The notes under the pieces were generated by a model. That model saw only the letters and a program-made list of their open reading frames with translations, did no database searches and had not been told where the DNA came from. This document shows, piece by piece, positions 7,854 to 16,418 of a stretch of DNA of 64,000 nt. How positions within the stretch are numbered: position 1 is the stretch's first letter; each line of letters starts with the position of its first letter. Source of the DNA: Pseudomonadota bacterium (GTDB taxonomy: Bacteria > Pseudomonadota > Alphaproteobacteria > Caulobacterales > Caulobacteraceae); the NCBI GenBank assembly GCA_020161365.1, contig JAIUNU010000001.1, positions 186,001 through 250,000 of the forward strand. Direction: 5' to 3'. The translations under genes were made by a program, and so were the position numbers.

Positions 7854-8533
7854 GCGGCGTCCCCTCCTCCGAGCTGAAGCGCTACTTCACCGAAGCGCGG
7901 CGCTGGGACCAGGACCGCCTGGCCTCGGCGCTCCGGTCGCGCCGGCTCGCCTGGTCGATAGCGGCCACGGCCACGGGTCTGGCGGTGATCGCGACCGGCG
8001 CGGTGGCGATGCTGACGCCGCTGAAGTCCACCGAACCCTTCGTCATCCGGGTGGACCGGACGACTGGCGCGGTCGACGTCGTGCGTGGCCTCTCGGCCGA
8101 GGACGGGCCGGTCCGCTACGACGAGGCCGTCAGCAAATATTTCCTCGGCCAATATGTGCGCCAGCGCGAGGGCTACCTCGATCCGGCCGCCGAGGACGCG
8201 TTCCGTCTGGTCTCCATTCTGTCGGCGCCGGCCGAACAGCGGCGCTGGGCTGATCTGTTCCGCGGCTCCAATCCCGACAGCCCGCAGAACGTCTACGGCC
8301 GCGACGGCGAGGCCGTCATCTCGATCCGCGCCATCGGCTTCATTAACGACGGCGTCGCCAACGTCCGCTTCCACCGAACGGTCCGCCAGGCCCAGCAGAC
8401 GGTGGAGAGCGACTGGATCGCCACCATCGCCTTCACCTACACCCGCGCGCCGATGTCGGAACCGGACCGGCTGAGGAATCCCCTCGGCTTCCAGGTGACC
8501 TCCTACCGCGCCGATCCGGAGGTCATCCGATGA
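7850..8533 (+). CDS. virB8: VirB8 channel scaffold protein
   Basis: A 227-residue bitopic protein. A cytoplasmic N-terminus is followed by one membrane helix (IAATATGLAVIATGAVAML) and a periplasmic NTF2-like domain with STEPFVIRVDRTTGAVDVV and RFHRTVRQAQQTVESDWIA. VirB8 nucleates the inner-membrane complex. It overlaps its neighbours on both sides by four bases. Confidence 0.93.
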   Translation: MSGVPSSELKRYFTEARRWDQDRLASALRSRRLAWSIAATATGLAVIATGAVAMLTPLKSTEPFVIRVDRTTGAVDVVRGLSAEDGPVRYDEAVSKYFLGQYVRQREGYLDPAAEDAFRLVSILSAPAEQRRWADLFRGSNPDSPQNVYGRDGEAVISIRAIGFINDGVANVRFHRTVRQAQQTVESDWIATIAFTYTRAPMSEPDRLRNPLGFQVTSYRADPEVIR

Positions 8534-9357
8534 AACGTCCCCTCGCCGTCCTTTGCCTGGCCGCCGGCCTCGCCCTCGCATGCCCGGTCGCGGCGCAGAC
8601 GCCTCAGGACCCGCGCATCCGCGAGCTCGCCTATGATCCGGCCGCCGTCTACCGGATCGCCGGGGCCTTCCGCACGGCGACCCAGATCGTCTTCTCGCCC
8701 GAGGAGACGATCCGTCACGCCGCCATCGGCGACAGCGTCGCCTGGGAGGTCGCCGCCGAGGGGTCGGTGCTCTTCCTCAAGCCGCGCGAACGCCATCAGG
8801 CGACCAACCTCCTTGTCGTCACCGAGCGCGCCGGCGCGATCCGCCACTACGCCTTCGAGCTCGTCGCCCGCGAGCCCGGTGATCGGACCGCGATCACCTA
8901 TCAGGTCCGGTTCCGCTACCCGGCCGACGACCAAGCCGAGGCGGCCCGGGCGCTGGCCGTCCAGGCCGAGGCGGTGGAGCAGCGCCTCATCGGGCTGGAG
9001 CTGGAGCGCGGCGTGGTTGAAGGGATCCGCAATCTCGCCTGGTCGGCCCAGGGCGACGCCGCTCTGCAGCCGAGCGAGGTCAGCGACAACGGCCGTTTCA
9101 CCGTGCTGCGCTTCCCCGGCGTCCAACCCCTGCCGGCCGTGTTCGAGGTCGGCGACGACGGCTCGGAACGGCTTATCCCCTATGACGTCCGCGGCGAGTT
9201 CGTCGTCATACACGGCGTGACGCGCGGCCTGCGGCTGCGGCGGGGGCAGTCGGTCCTGTGCCTGTTCAACGACGCCTATGACGCGCGCGGCGTCGCGGTG
9301 GGTACGGGCACGGCCTCTCCGGCCGTTGACCGCGCCCCCCTCGGAGGCCGGTCATGA
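8530..9357 (+). CDS. virB9: VirB9 outer-membrane core protein
   Basis: A 275-residue protein with a signal peptide (LAVLCLAAGLALACPVAAQ), the VirB9 N-domain (DPRIRELAYDPAAVYRIAG and IGDSVAWEVAAEGSVLFLKP) and the C-terminal beta domain (RFTVLRFPGVQPLPAVFEV). VirB7, VirB9 and VirB10 build the outer-membrane core. It ends with an ATGA overlap into virB10. Confidence 0.93.
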   Translation: MKRPLAVLCLAAGLALACPVAAQTPQDPRIRELAYDPAAVYRIAGAFRTATQIVFSPEETIRHAAIGDSVAWEVAAEGSVLFLKPRERHQATNLLVVTERAGAIRHYAFELVAREPGDRTAITYQVRFRYPADDQAEAARALAVQAEAVEQRLIGLELERGVVEGIRNLAWSAQGDAALQPSEVSDNGRFTVLRFPGVQPLPAVFEVGDDGSERLIPYDVRGEFVVIHGVTRGLRLRRGQSVLCLFNDAYDARGVAVGTGTASPAVDRAPLGGRS

Positions 9358-10496
9358 CCGCGCCCGATCCCATGCCGCCCATTGAAGGGCCGCCGCCTCC
9401 GCCCGCCGCGCCCGGCGATCGCGGGATCTCGCCGATCGCCGGGCGGTTCGGCGGACGGCAGGGCAAGGTCATAACCCTGGCCGCTCTGGCCGTCGGCTGC
9501 GGCGTCTTCCTGATCGCCAGTTGGGATCGCGGCGACGCCGAGGGCAGCGAACCGTCGCGTCGCGACGAGCCCGCCCGGCAGACGACGCCGTTCGAGCCCG
9601 CCCGTCGCGAGCCGCCGCCCCTGCTCAGCGAGGCCGCCTTCGATCCGGATGCGCCGGTCTTGAGCGACGAAGATGCCATCCCGCCCCTGGAAGTCGCGCC
9701 CCGGGGTGAAGCACCGCCCCGTTCCGGCCCCGGTCCCGCGGAACAGCGGCGCGCCCTGGCCGAAAGCGCCCGGCGGGCGCCCGTGCTCGCCTATAGCCGG
9801 GCCGGCCGCCAGCCCGGCCCGCCGCCGATCCCGACGACCCCGACGACCCCGACGACCCCGACGCCTCTAGGCGAACCGCCGTCGCTCGACCAGCTCCGTC
9901 AACTCACGCCCGTGGGCCAGACCCGCGCTGGCCGCCTGCCCGACCGCAATCTGCTGGTCACCGCCGGAACCAGCGTGCCCTGTGTCCTGCAGACGGCCCT
10001 GGACAGCACCACGCCCGGCTATGTCACCTGCGTCCTGCCGCGCGACGTCTGGTCCGACAACGGCGCCGTGGTGTTGATGGAGCGCGGCACCCGGGTTCTG
10101 GGAGAATACCGCGGCGGTCTCCAACAGGGCCGCCGCCGGCTGTTTGTGCTCTGGACCCGGGCGGTGACGCCAACGGGGGTCGCCGTCGCCCTCGCCTCGC
10201 CCGCCGCCGACGCTCTCGGCCGGTCGGGGTTCGACGGCGTGGTCGACACCCATTTCTGGGACCGGTTCGGCGGGGCGCTGCTGCTCTCCATCGTCGACGA
10301 CGGCGTTTACGCCGCCGCAGGCCAAGGCGAAGGCGCCTCCTCCCTGGCGCGCGTGCCGTCGGACGCCGCCAGCGTCGCCCTACAGGGCTCGGTCGAGATC
10401 CCGCCGACGCTGCGCAAGGGCCAGGGCGCGGAAGTGTCGATCTTCGTCGCGCAGGACCTGGATTTCGCCGGAGTCTATCGGCTGCGGTCCCGCTGA
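9354..10496 (+). CDS. virB10: VirB10 (TrbI) core channel protein
   Basis: A 380-residue protein with one N-terminal membrane helix (VITLAALAVGCGVFLIASW), a long Pro-rich periplasmic spacer and the TrbI/VirB10 beta-barrel domain. The domain includes LVTAGTSVPCVLQTALDSTT and VLMERGTRVLGEYRGGLQQG. The spacer contains a PTT repeat encoded by a 9-base tandem repeat. VirB10 spans both membranes and transmits ATP-driven changes from VirB4, VirB11 and VirD4. Confidence 0.94.
   Translation: MTAPDPMPPIEGPPPPPAAPGDRGISPIAGRFGGRQGKVITLAALAVGCGVFLIASWDRGDAEGSEPSRRDEPARQTTPFEPARREPPPLLSEAAFDPDAPVLSDEDAIPPLEVAPRGEAPPRSGPGPAEQRRALAESARRAPVLAYSRAGRQPGPPPIPTTPTTPTTPTPLGEPPSLDQLRQLTPVGQTRAGRLPDRNLLVTAGTSVPCVLQTALDSTTPGYVTCVLPRDVWSDNGAVVLMERGTRVLGEYRGGLQQGRRRLFVLWTRAVTPTGVAVALASPAADALGRSGFDGVVDTHFWDRFGGALLLSIVDDGVYAAAGQGEGASSLARVPSDAASVALQGSVEIPPTLRKGQGAEVSIFVAQDLDFAGVYRLRSR
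9831..9863 (+). repeat. 9-base tandem repeat in virB10 (ccgacgacc)
   Basis: Three exact copies of CCGACGACC plus a partial fourth encode PTTPTTPTTPTP in the periplasmic spacer of VirB10. Copy number could vary between strains without a frameshift. Confidence 0.85.
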
Positions 10497-11503
10497 TGGA
10501 CGACACCTCGGTCCTGGATCATTACCTTGCGCCGCTGCGCCCCTTCCTCGAACCGGCCGCCGTGACCGAGGTCGTCATCAACCGACCGGGCGAGGTGGGG
10601 GTCGAGGCGGACGGGGCCTGGCAGTGGACCGAGGCGCCCGAACTGACCGAGGCCTGGCTGCGCACCCTGGCGGTGGCCGCCGCGGCCTACACCCGTCAGG
10701 ACGTCGGCCCCGAGCAGCCGATCTGCTCGACCACCCTGCCCGGCGACGTGCGCTGCCAGATCGTCCTGCCGCCGGTGGCGGCGGACGGGGGCCTTTCCCT
10801 GACCCTGAGAAAGCCGTCGCGGCGGCGTCTGGGGCTGAAGGCGTTCGCGGACGCCGGCCTGTTCGATGCGGTCGCGGACGCTCAGACGGACGCCACGGAC
10901 CACGTCGACGCCGAACTGATGCGTCTGCGCCGGGCCGGCGACTGGCCGGGCTTTCTGACCCTGGCGGTCACGGCCCGACGCAACATCCTCATCTCCGGCG
11001 CGACCGGGTCGGGCAAGACGACCTTGGCCAAAGGGCTGATCGAGCTCATCCCGGACCATGAGCGGCTGCTGACCATCGAGGACACCCGCGAGTTCGTCGT
11101 GCCGCACCGCAACGTCGTCCATCTGGTCTATTCCAAGGATGGACAGGGGCTGGCCCGGATCGGCCCGAAGCAGCTTCTGGAAAGCGCCCTGCGCATGCGG
11201 CCGGACCGCATCCTGCTGCAGGAGCTTCGCGACGGCACGGCCTTCTTCTACCTGCGCAACGTCAACTCGGGACACCCGGGCTCGATCACCACGGTGCACG
11301 CGGATTCCGCCGCCCTCGCCTTTGAGCAACTCACCCTGCTGGTGCGTGAATCCGAGGGCGGGCGCGACCTGCCCCGCGAGGACATCCGCGCCCTGCTGCA
11401 TCTTCTCGTCGACGTCGTCATCCAGATGAAGAAGGTCGACGGGCGTTTCCGTGTGACGGAGGTCTGGCATGACCCGGTTCGCAAGCGCCAGCCCGGGAGC
11501 TAG
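10496..11503 (+). CDS. virB11: VirB11 traffic ATPase
   Basis: A 335-residue hexameric ATPase of the PulE/VirB11 class. It has an N-terminal domain, Walker A GATGSGKTTLAKGL near residue 168, an Asp box (TIEDTREFVVP), Walker B RPDRILLQELRDGTAFFYL and the His box GHPGSITTVHA. The start ATG shares a base with the virB10 stop. VirB11 switches the apparatus between pilus assembly and DNA transfer. Confidence 0.95.
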   Translation: MDDTSVLDHYLAPLRPFLEPAAVTEVVINRPGEVGVEADGAWQWTEAPELTEAWLRTLAVAAAAYTRQDVGPEQPICSTTLPGDVRCQIVLPPVAADGGLSLTLRKPSRRRLGLKAFADAGLFDAVADAQTDATDHVDAELMRLRRAGDWPGFLTLAVTARRNILISGATGSGKTTLAKGLIELIPDHERLLTIEDTREFVVPHRNVVHLVYSKDGQGLARIGPKQLLESALRMRPDRILLQELRDGTAFFYLRNVNSGHPGSITTVHADSAALAFEQLTLLVRESEGGRDLPREDIRALLHLLVDVVIQMKKVDGRFRVTEVWHDPVRKRQPGS

Positions 11504-13286
11504 GGCGGCGGCCTTCGCCGTCGGCGGTCTGGCCGCCGTGGTCTTGCTGGCCGTTCTCGCCGCCCTCATCGCTCTGATGGGCCTGGGCCAATTCTCCGGC
11601 GCCATCGATCCCGCCCGCGTGCCCGGATGGTTCTGGTACTATCGCCAGGATCCGGAGGTGCGGCGCTGGCTGACTGTCGGCATTTCGGTCTCGGCTCTGC
11701 TCGGCGGCGTCCTCGTCACGGCCGCGCTGCTCGCCCGGCGCCAGCCCCTGCACGGCGCCGCCCGCTGGGCCTCGGGATCCGAACAGCGACGCGCGGGTCT
11801 GCGGGCCGACCGCGGCGTCGTTCTCGGCCGGGCCGACGGCGGCTTCCTCATCGCCGATGGACCGGACCACGTCATGCTCTACGCCCCCACCCGCACCGGC
11901 AAGGGCGTCGGCGTGGTCATCCCCAACCTCCTGGCCTGGCCCGACTCCGTGGTGGTGCTGGACATCAAACGCGAGAACTTCCTCGCCACGGCCGGCTATC
12001 GCGCCGAGGCCGGCCAGACGGTCCATCTGTTCGATCCGCTGGCGCGGGACGGCCGCACGGCGCGGTTCAATCCGCTCGGTCATGTCGATCGCACGGACCC
12101 GATCGCGGTGCTGGACGAACTGCAGCGCATGGCGGCGATGCTGTTCCCGGTCCACGAGCGGGCCGATCCCTTCTGGGCGGAGGCTTCTCGAACCGGGTTC
12201 ATCGGCGTCGGCGGCTATGTCGCGGCCACGCCCGACCGGCCCTTCACCTTGGGCGAGATCTTTCGCCAGCTGACCGCAGGGGACGCCCGCGCCCAACTGC
12301 CCCGGATCGTCGCGGCCCGGAACCGGGAGGGTCGCCCGCTGCCGGACCCGGTCGTGGCGGCGGTCACCGACTTCACCAGCTCCAGCGAGAACACCTTCGC
12401 TTCGGTGCGCCAGTCGATCACCACCCGGATGGGGCTATGGCTCAATCCCCGGGTCGACGCCGCCACCGCCGCCTCGGATTTCGACCTGCGCGACCTGCGC
12501 GGCGGCCGGCTCTCCCTCTATCTGGGCGCCACGCCGGATAACATGCTGAGGATCCAGCCGCTCTATGCGCTGCTCTTCCAGCAGTTGGTCGACCTGAACA
12601 GCCGCGCCCTGCCCGGCCCCGCCGACCGGCCCGCCCTGATCGTGCTCGACGAATTCGCCCGTCTTGGGCCCGCGCCGGTCCTGGCCCACGCCTTCGCCTG
12701 GGTCGCCGGCTACGGTCTGCGGCTGCTAGCCGTGCTTCAGAGCCCGTCCCAGCTGAGGGCCATCTACGGTCCGGACGTGGCCGAGGAGGTGATGACCAAC
12801 TGCGGGGTGGAGATCGTCTTCGCGCCCAAGGAGCTCAAGATCGCCCAGGAGCTCAGTGATCGGCTGGGCGCCTATACGACGGACGGCCGCAGCCGCAGCC
12901 GGCCGACGGGACTGAGCCAGGGCCGCCGTAGCACAACGGTGTCGGACCAGCGCCGGGCGCTGATGCTGCCCCAGGAGCTGATGCAGCTCCCGCAGACGGC
13001 CCTGATCGTGCTGAAAGCCGGCCTGCCGCCGGTTCGGGGACGGAAGATCGCCTACTTCCGGGAACGCATTTTCCAACGCCGGCTGCGACCCGCCCCGGCC
13101 CTCGCTTCGGTCGCCACGCCCTCTTTGCCCCCCGTTCAGGACGAGGATCCGATGGATTTCGACGTCATCGCCCGGGCCTTCGCCGCCGAGGGCCTGCCGC
13201 CCCCTCCGCCTGGCGCGGATGAGAGCGCCGTCGGCGCCTGGCTGGATCGCGTCGTCGATACGGCCGGGCTGGAGCACGAGCCATGA
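11469..13286 (+). CDS. virD4: VirD4/TraG type IV coupling protein
   Basis: A 605-residue coupling protein that brings the relaxase-DNA complex to the channel. Two N-terminal membrane helices are followed by GAARWAS, Walker A YAPTRTGKGVGVVIPN near residue 138 and the TraG block VVVLDIKRENFLATAGYR. Walker B is ALIVLDEFARLG near residue 389, followed by LLAVLQSPSQLRAIYG. It overlaps virB11 by 35 bases. Confidence 0.95.
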   Translation: MTRFASASPGARAAAFAVGGLAAVVLLAVLAALIALMGLGQFSGAIDPARVPGWFWYYRQDPEVRRWLTVGISVSALLGGVLVTAALLARRQPLHGAARWASGSEQRRAGLRADRGVVLGRADGGFLIADGPDHVMLYAPTRTGKGVGVVIPNLLAWPDSVVVLDIKRENFLATAGYRAEAGQTVHLFDPLARDGRTARFNPLGHVDRTDPIAVLDELQRMAAMLFPVHERADPFWAEASRTGFIGVGGYVAATPDRPFTLGEIFRQLTAGDARAQLPRIVAARNREGRPLPDPVVAAVTDFTSSSENTFASVRQSITTRMGLWLNPRVDAATAASDFDLRDLRGGRLSLYLGATPDNMLRIQPLYALLFQQLVDLNSRALPGPADRPALIVLDEFARLGPAPVLAHAFAWVAGYGLRLLAVLQSPSQLRAIYGPDVAEEVMTNCGVEIVFAPKELKIAQELSDRLGAYTTDGRSRSRPTGLSQGRRSTTVSDQRRALMLPQELMQLPQTALIVLKAGLPPVRGRKIAYFRERIFQRRLRPAPALASVATPSLPPVQDEDPMDFDVIARAFAAEGLPPPPPGADESAVGAWLDRVVDTAGLEHEP

Positions 13287-13885
13287 AGACGCCCGACGCC
13301 GCCCCGTCCAACCGCCTCGGCCCCGCATCGGGCCCGACGGGGTCGCGGCGTTCGACCGCCAAGGGCGATGTGCCCGAGGCGGTGCTCGACCGCTATCTGG
13401 TCGAGCGCGACCTGCGCGGTCGGCCGGAGCGCTTCTTCCGCGATCATCGCGCGGCCGAACCGATGTTCCGCGACCGCGGCGGCTCGCTCGTCTCCAGCCA
13501 AGCCTATCCGGACGCTGTCGTCGACATGCTCAAGATCGCGCGCCACCGCGGCTGGGACCGGGTTCGAGTTTCCGGCGATCCGGCCTTTCGGCGCGAGGTC
13601 TGGATCCAGGCCCAGGCTTTGGGGATGGAGGTGCAAGGCCATCGACCGCGAGAGCGGGATCGTCAGGCCGCCGGCCTCGACCGTCCGTCGCCCCGGCGAG
13701 ACGCCGAAGCCTCCAGGGGCCACGACGCGCTCGGCGAGCGTTTGGCGAAGGCGGCCATCGTGGTGGCGCGCCTGATTCCTGACGCCGCGATCCAGACGCG
13801 CCTGCTCGAGGCCGCCTGGGCGCGCGCGGGCCGCTCCCGCCCGACGGAACGGGAACCGGCGCGCGGACGCGACCGGCAGCGTTAG
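13283..13885 (+). CDS. LPD7-domain conjugation-associated protein
   Basis: A 200-residue basic protein. Residues about 68-128 (GGSLVSSQAYPDAVVDMLKI and ARHRGWDRVRVSGDPAFRRE, then VWIQAQALGMEVQGHRP) match the LPD7 domain often found in relaxase-fused or relaxase-associated polyvalent proteins. The C-terminus is rich in Arg. It overlaps virD4 by four bases and is the last gene of the transfer operon. A role in DNA processing is likely but unproven. Confidence 0.7.
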   Translation: MKTPDAAPSNRLGPASGPTGSRRSTAKGDVPEAVLDRYLVERDLRGRPERFFRDHRAAEPMFRDRGGSLVSSQAYPDAVVDMLKIARHRGWDRVRVSGDPAFRREVWIQAQALGMEVQGHRPRERDRQAAGLDRPSPRRDAEASRGHDALGERLAKAAIVVARLIPDAAIQTRLLEAAWARAGRSRPTEREPARGRDRQR

Positions 13886-13896
13886 AGGCGCCCTGT

Positions 13897-14739
13897 CTAG
13901 AACTGGTTCTTCAAGTAGGGCGAGACCGTGAAGGCGGGAAACGCCAGGCCGCCGCGCTTCAGGTTCATCAGGTCCCAGTACATGCCGAGCGCCAGGGGGT
14001 CGCGGATCTCCGCCGGAACGTCAAAGCTGTAGTCGCCGTCGAACCGATCGCCGCGCCGCCACGCCCGGGCGTATTCCGGCGAGAGATAGTCGAACAGGGC
14101 CCGCCGGATCTGGTCCAGGAACTCCGCGATGGTGCTGGCGTGATAGGAGAAGACGTCCCTGTAGAACCAGTGCTGGAAGTCCGGAAGGGTGCGATAAACC
14201 GTGCCCTCATCGACATCATGGCCGTGCCGGGCGAGCATTTTGCGGATCTGTTTCACCCGCGCGCCCAGCCGTGAAAAGTTGTGCTTGTTGGCGTCCCCGA
14301 CCACCTTGAGCAGCCAGATCCGTGAGACACGCAGGTCCAGGGACAGATCCAGTTCGGAAAGCCAGACGGCCGGACAGTAGCATTCGGCGTTCAGCCAGTC
14401 GGCGAAGGCCGAGGCCGCCGCCGCCAGCCCCGAGGCGTCGGGACCGAGTTGCGGCTGGCGGCCGATGGCCTCGAGATAGAAGAGATAGGTCCGGTCGGTT
14501 TCGCGCGGAGCTTGGCCCGACGGCGCGAAGGCGAATGGCAGGGCCGAGGGTTTCGGCTGGGCCAGAAAGTCCGCCAGAAGGATCGCGAAGACCCGTTTGT
14601 GCGAGCCGGACTCGAACACCAGATTGGTCGGCCGGGACGTCACCGGATACTGGAAGATCTCGAAATTGACCATGTCATCGATCATGTCCCAGACGGCCTT
14701 GAGCAGGATCGCCTCCTGCTCGATGGCGGCGTAGGTCAT
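13897..14739 (-). CDS. Unknown protein, third gene of the AbiE cassette
   Basis: A 280-residue protein from ATG 14739, two bases after the stop of the AbiEii gene, so almost certainly co-transcribed. No family is recognised. It is soluble-looking and rich in aromatic residues. Notable blocks are VWDMIDDMVNFEIFQYP, SGSHKRVFAILLADFL, KVVGDANKHNFSRLGARVK and FQHWFYRDVFSYHASTIAEF. No catalytic motif is evident. It may extend or modulate the toxin-antitoxin pair, or be a separate effector. Confidence 0.7.
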   Translation of the reverse strand: MTYAAIEQEAILLKAVWDMIDDMVNFEIFQYPVTSRPTNLVFESGSHKRVFAILLADFLAQPKPSALPFAFAPSGQAPRETDRTYLFYLEAIGRQPQLGPDASGLAAAASAFADWLNAECYCPAVWLSELDLSLDLRVSRIWLLKVVGDANKHNFSRLGARVKQIRKMLARHGHDVDEGTVYRTLPDFQHWFYRDVFSYHASTIAEFLDQIRRALFDYLSPEYARAWRRGDRFDGDYSFDVPAEIRDPLALGMYWDLMNLKRGGLAFPAFTVSPYLKNQF

Positions 14740-14741
14740 CG

Positions 14742-15755
14742 TCACGCCGCCGCGGCGTTGGCGCGCCGGGCGAGATCCGCACAGGTCTCCATCAAGGCCT
14801 CGAACGGTTCGGCGTCCGCCTCCAGCAGACCATCCTCGACCATCCGGCGATAGTCCTCGCCCAAGGCCTCCAGGGACGCGCCTTCCGGCTTCAACTGAAG
14901 ACCGCCGGCGACAGCCCGACCGTAGTCGATCTCCGCGCCGTCGGCGGTCTCGCGGAAGAACATCGCCTTGTGCCGCGCGACCGCCTCGGCGACCGCGCGA
15001 TCGGTGATCGCCGTCCCCGCGAAACCGGCGGCGTCCAGACGGGCCAGATCGTGCCAGTGACGCGAGAAGCGATCCCCGCGCAGACGGCCCTGGACGCAAT
15101 AGACATGGGCCGCCGTGGCCTTCTCCCAGAAGGTTCGTTCGGCGGCCATCACCCGCGGCGTGGCGGTCGGGAACGCCACCCCCGGCAGATGAGCGGCCGC
15201 ATCGCAGACCACCGGACGGGGCGCGCTCGGTTCACCGGTCGCGCGGGCCCCGAACTCGAGCATCACGCTGGGAGAAACATAGCCCGTCCCGGTGCTGGTC
15301 GGGGCGTAGTCCACGAAGGCCTTAGCCCCCTCGATCCGCACCTCGGCGGCGACGCCGTCGGCGGCCAGCCGCGCCTCGAGCATCGGCCGAACCTCGCCCT
15401 CGACCCAGAGCGGCAACAGCCGCTGAACGTCGCGCGACCAACGCCGCTCCTCGGCGCGGGTCGCCGGCACGGGGTCTTCGGGCGCGTCGGCCAGGTCCGG
15501 AAGGAGGCGACGGATGTCATAGGTCAGGTCGATGTCTTCGGAGAAGCGCTGGATGACGTCATAGGCCTTGGACAGGGACGTGCCGCCCTTGAACACCAGC
15601 GCCTCGCCCAGGGGCGCCTCGAACAGGGCCCGAAGCGCCCACACCACCCAGACGTCCTTCTCCAGCAGATGCGCAGGACGGCCGGACTCGGCCGCCGCGG
15701 TCGCGAGCGCCTCGATCCGCTCCTCGGCGGACAGCTGCAGGAAGACGTCAGACAT
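14742..15755 (-). CDS. abiEii: AbiEii-type nucleotidyltransferase toxin
   Basis: A 337-residue DNA polymerase beta-like nucleotidyltransferase. It carries EALVFKGGTSLSKAYDVIQ and then RFSEDIDLTYD, which supply the GG[TS] and DxD motifs, and the later conserved TFWEKATAAHVY. This is the type IV toxin of AbiE systems, which arrests growth upon phage infection; MenA/MenT relatives modify tRNA. It starts at ATG 15755 inside the end of abiEi (8-base overlap), as is usual for this pair. Confidence 0.88.
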   Translation of the reverse strand: MSDVFLQLSAEERIEALATAAAESGRPAHLLEKDVWVVWALRALFEAPLGEALVFKGGTSLSKAYDVIQRFSEDIDLTYDIRRLLPDLADAPEDPVPATRAEERRWSRDVQRLLPLWVEGEVRPMLEARLAADGVAAEVRIEGAKAFVDYAPTSTGTGYVSPSVMLEFGARATGEPSAPRPVVCDAAAHLPGVAFPTATPRVMAAERTFWEKATAAHVYCVQGRLRGDRFSRHWHDLARLDAAGFAGTAITDRAVAEAVARHKAMFFRETADGAEIDYGRAVAGGLQLKPEGASLEALGEDYRRMVEDGLLEADAEPFEALMETCADLARRANAAAA

Positions 15756-16341
15756 GCGCCGCCTGGCTCACCGACCGCGCCAGCCAGGTCGGCAGACGCG
15801 GCCCGACGGACACCAACTCCCCGAACGCCGAAGGCCCAAGCTTGCGCTTCAGGGTTTCGAGCGCCTTTCCGGCCTTCTCCGGCCCCAGCCACGCCAGGGC
15901 GCGAACCGCCTCGCCGGCGGGACGATCGGCCAGCAGCAGCTGCCATGCGGGCGCGTGCTGGAACTCCACCGTCTGCTTGCCGACGCTGAAGGTGCGGCTC
16001 TTCCCGTTGGTCAGATAGACCATGCGGATCGGCACCTGGGTGGTCAGGCCCAGGGCGTTGGCCGCCGCCGCGCCATTGGAGGCGACGACCTCGCCGCGCT
16101 GTTCGCTCACGGCGCGCACAACCTTTTCGATCGAGGGCGTGCGGGCGCCGAACCGGCTTTCGAGCGGACGCATGTACACGCCGCGCCCGGCGCGCAAAAG
16201 TCGCCCCCGACGAACCAGCCGAGACAAAGCCTGGTCCACCGCCGCGCGGCTGCCCAGATGCAGCAATGCCTTGGCGGCGATCGGCGCGCCTTCCGGCAGC
16301 ATCGAAGCCCGCTCCATGATCTGATCGGCGAGAACTTGCAT
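15748..16341 (-). CDS. abiEi: AbiEi-type antitoxin / transcriptional regulator
   Basis: Starting at ATG 16341 the product has 197 residues. It has an N-terminal winged helix (HLGSRAAVDQALSRLVRRG and LLRAGRGVYMRP) and the C-terminal antitoxin region with VASNGAAAANALGLTTQVP, MVYLTNGKSRTFSVGKQ and PAWQLLLADRP. Known AbiEi proteins repress their own promoter by binding inverted repeats. A perfect 10-base inverted repeat lies 10 bases upstream of this start. Upstream in-frame Met codons exist, but 16341 places the operator outside the gene. Confidence 0.85.
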   Translation of the reverse strand: MQVLADQIMERASMLPEGAPIAAKALLHLGSRAAVDQALSRLVRRGRLLRAGRGVYMRPLESRFGARTPSIEKVVRAVSEQRGEVVASNGAAAANALGLTTQVPIRMVYLTNGKSRTFSVGKQTVEFQHAPAWQLLLADRPAGEAVRALAWLGPEKAGKALETLKRKLGPSAFGELVSVGPRLPTWLARSVSQAAHV

Positions 16342-16350
16342 GATGACCTC

Positions 16351-16389
16351 AGTGTCAGAAATATAGGATAACTTCTGACACTTCGCAAA
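16351..16389 (-). promoter_or_regulatory. Promoter and inverted-repeat operator of the AbiE cassette
   Basis: AGTGTCAGAA (16351-16360) and TTCTGACACT (16373-16382) form perfect 10-base arms around a 12-base AT-rich spacer. On the minus strand TTGCGA (16389-16384) and CTATAT (about 16367-16362) are spaced 16 bases apart as -35 and -10 candidates. The repeat therefore covers the promoter, which fits autorepression by AbiEi. Confidence 0.6.
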
Positions 16390-16418
16390 CGCGACCAACG
16401 GGGCGTCAAGGCCGGCGC

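Noticed and set aside
9831..9863. Tandem repeats considered as a CRISPR-like array
   Set aside because: Nine-base repeats without spacers, in frame within virB10 and encoding a Pro/Thr linker.
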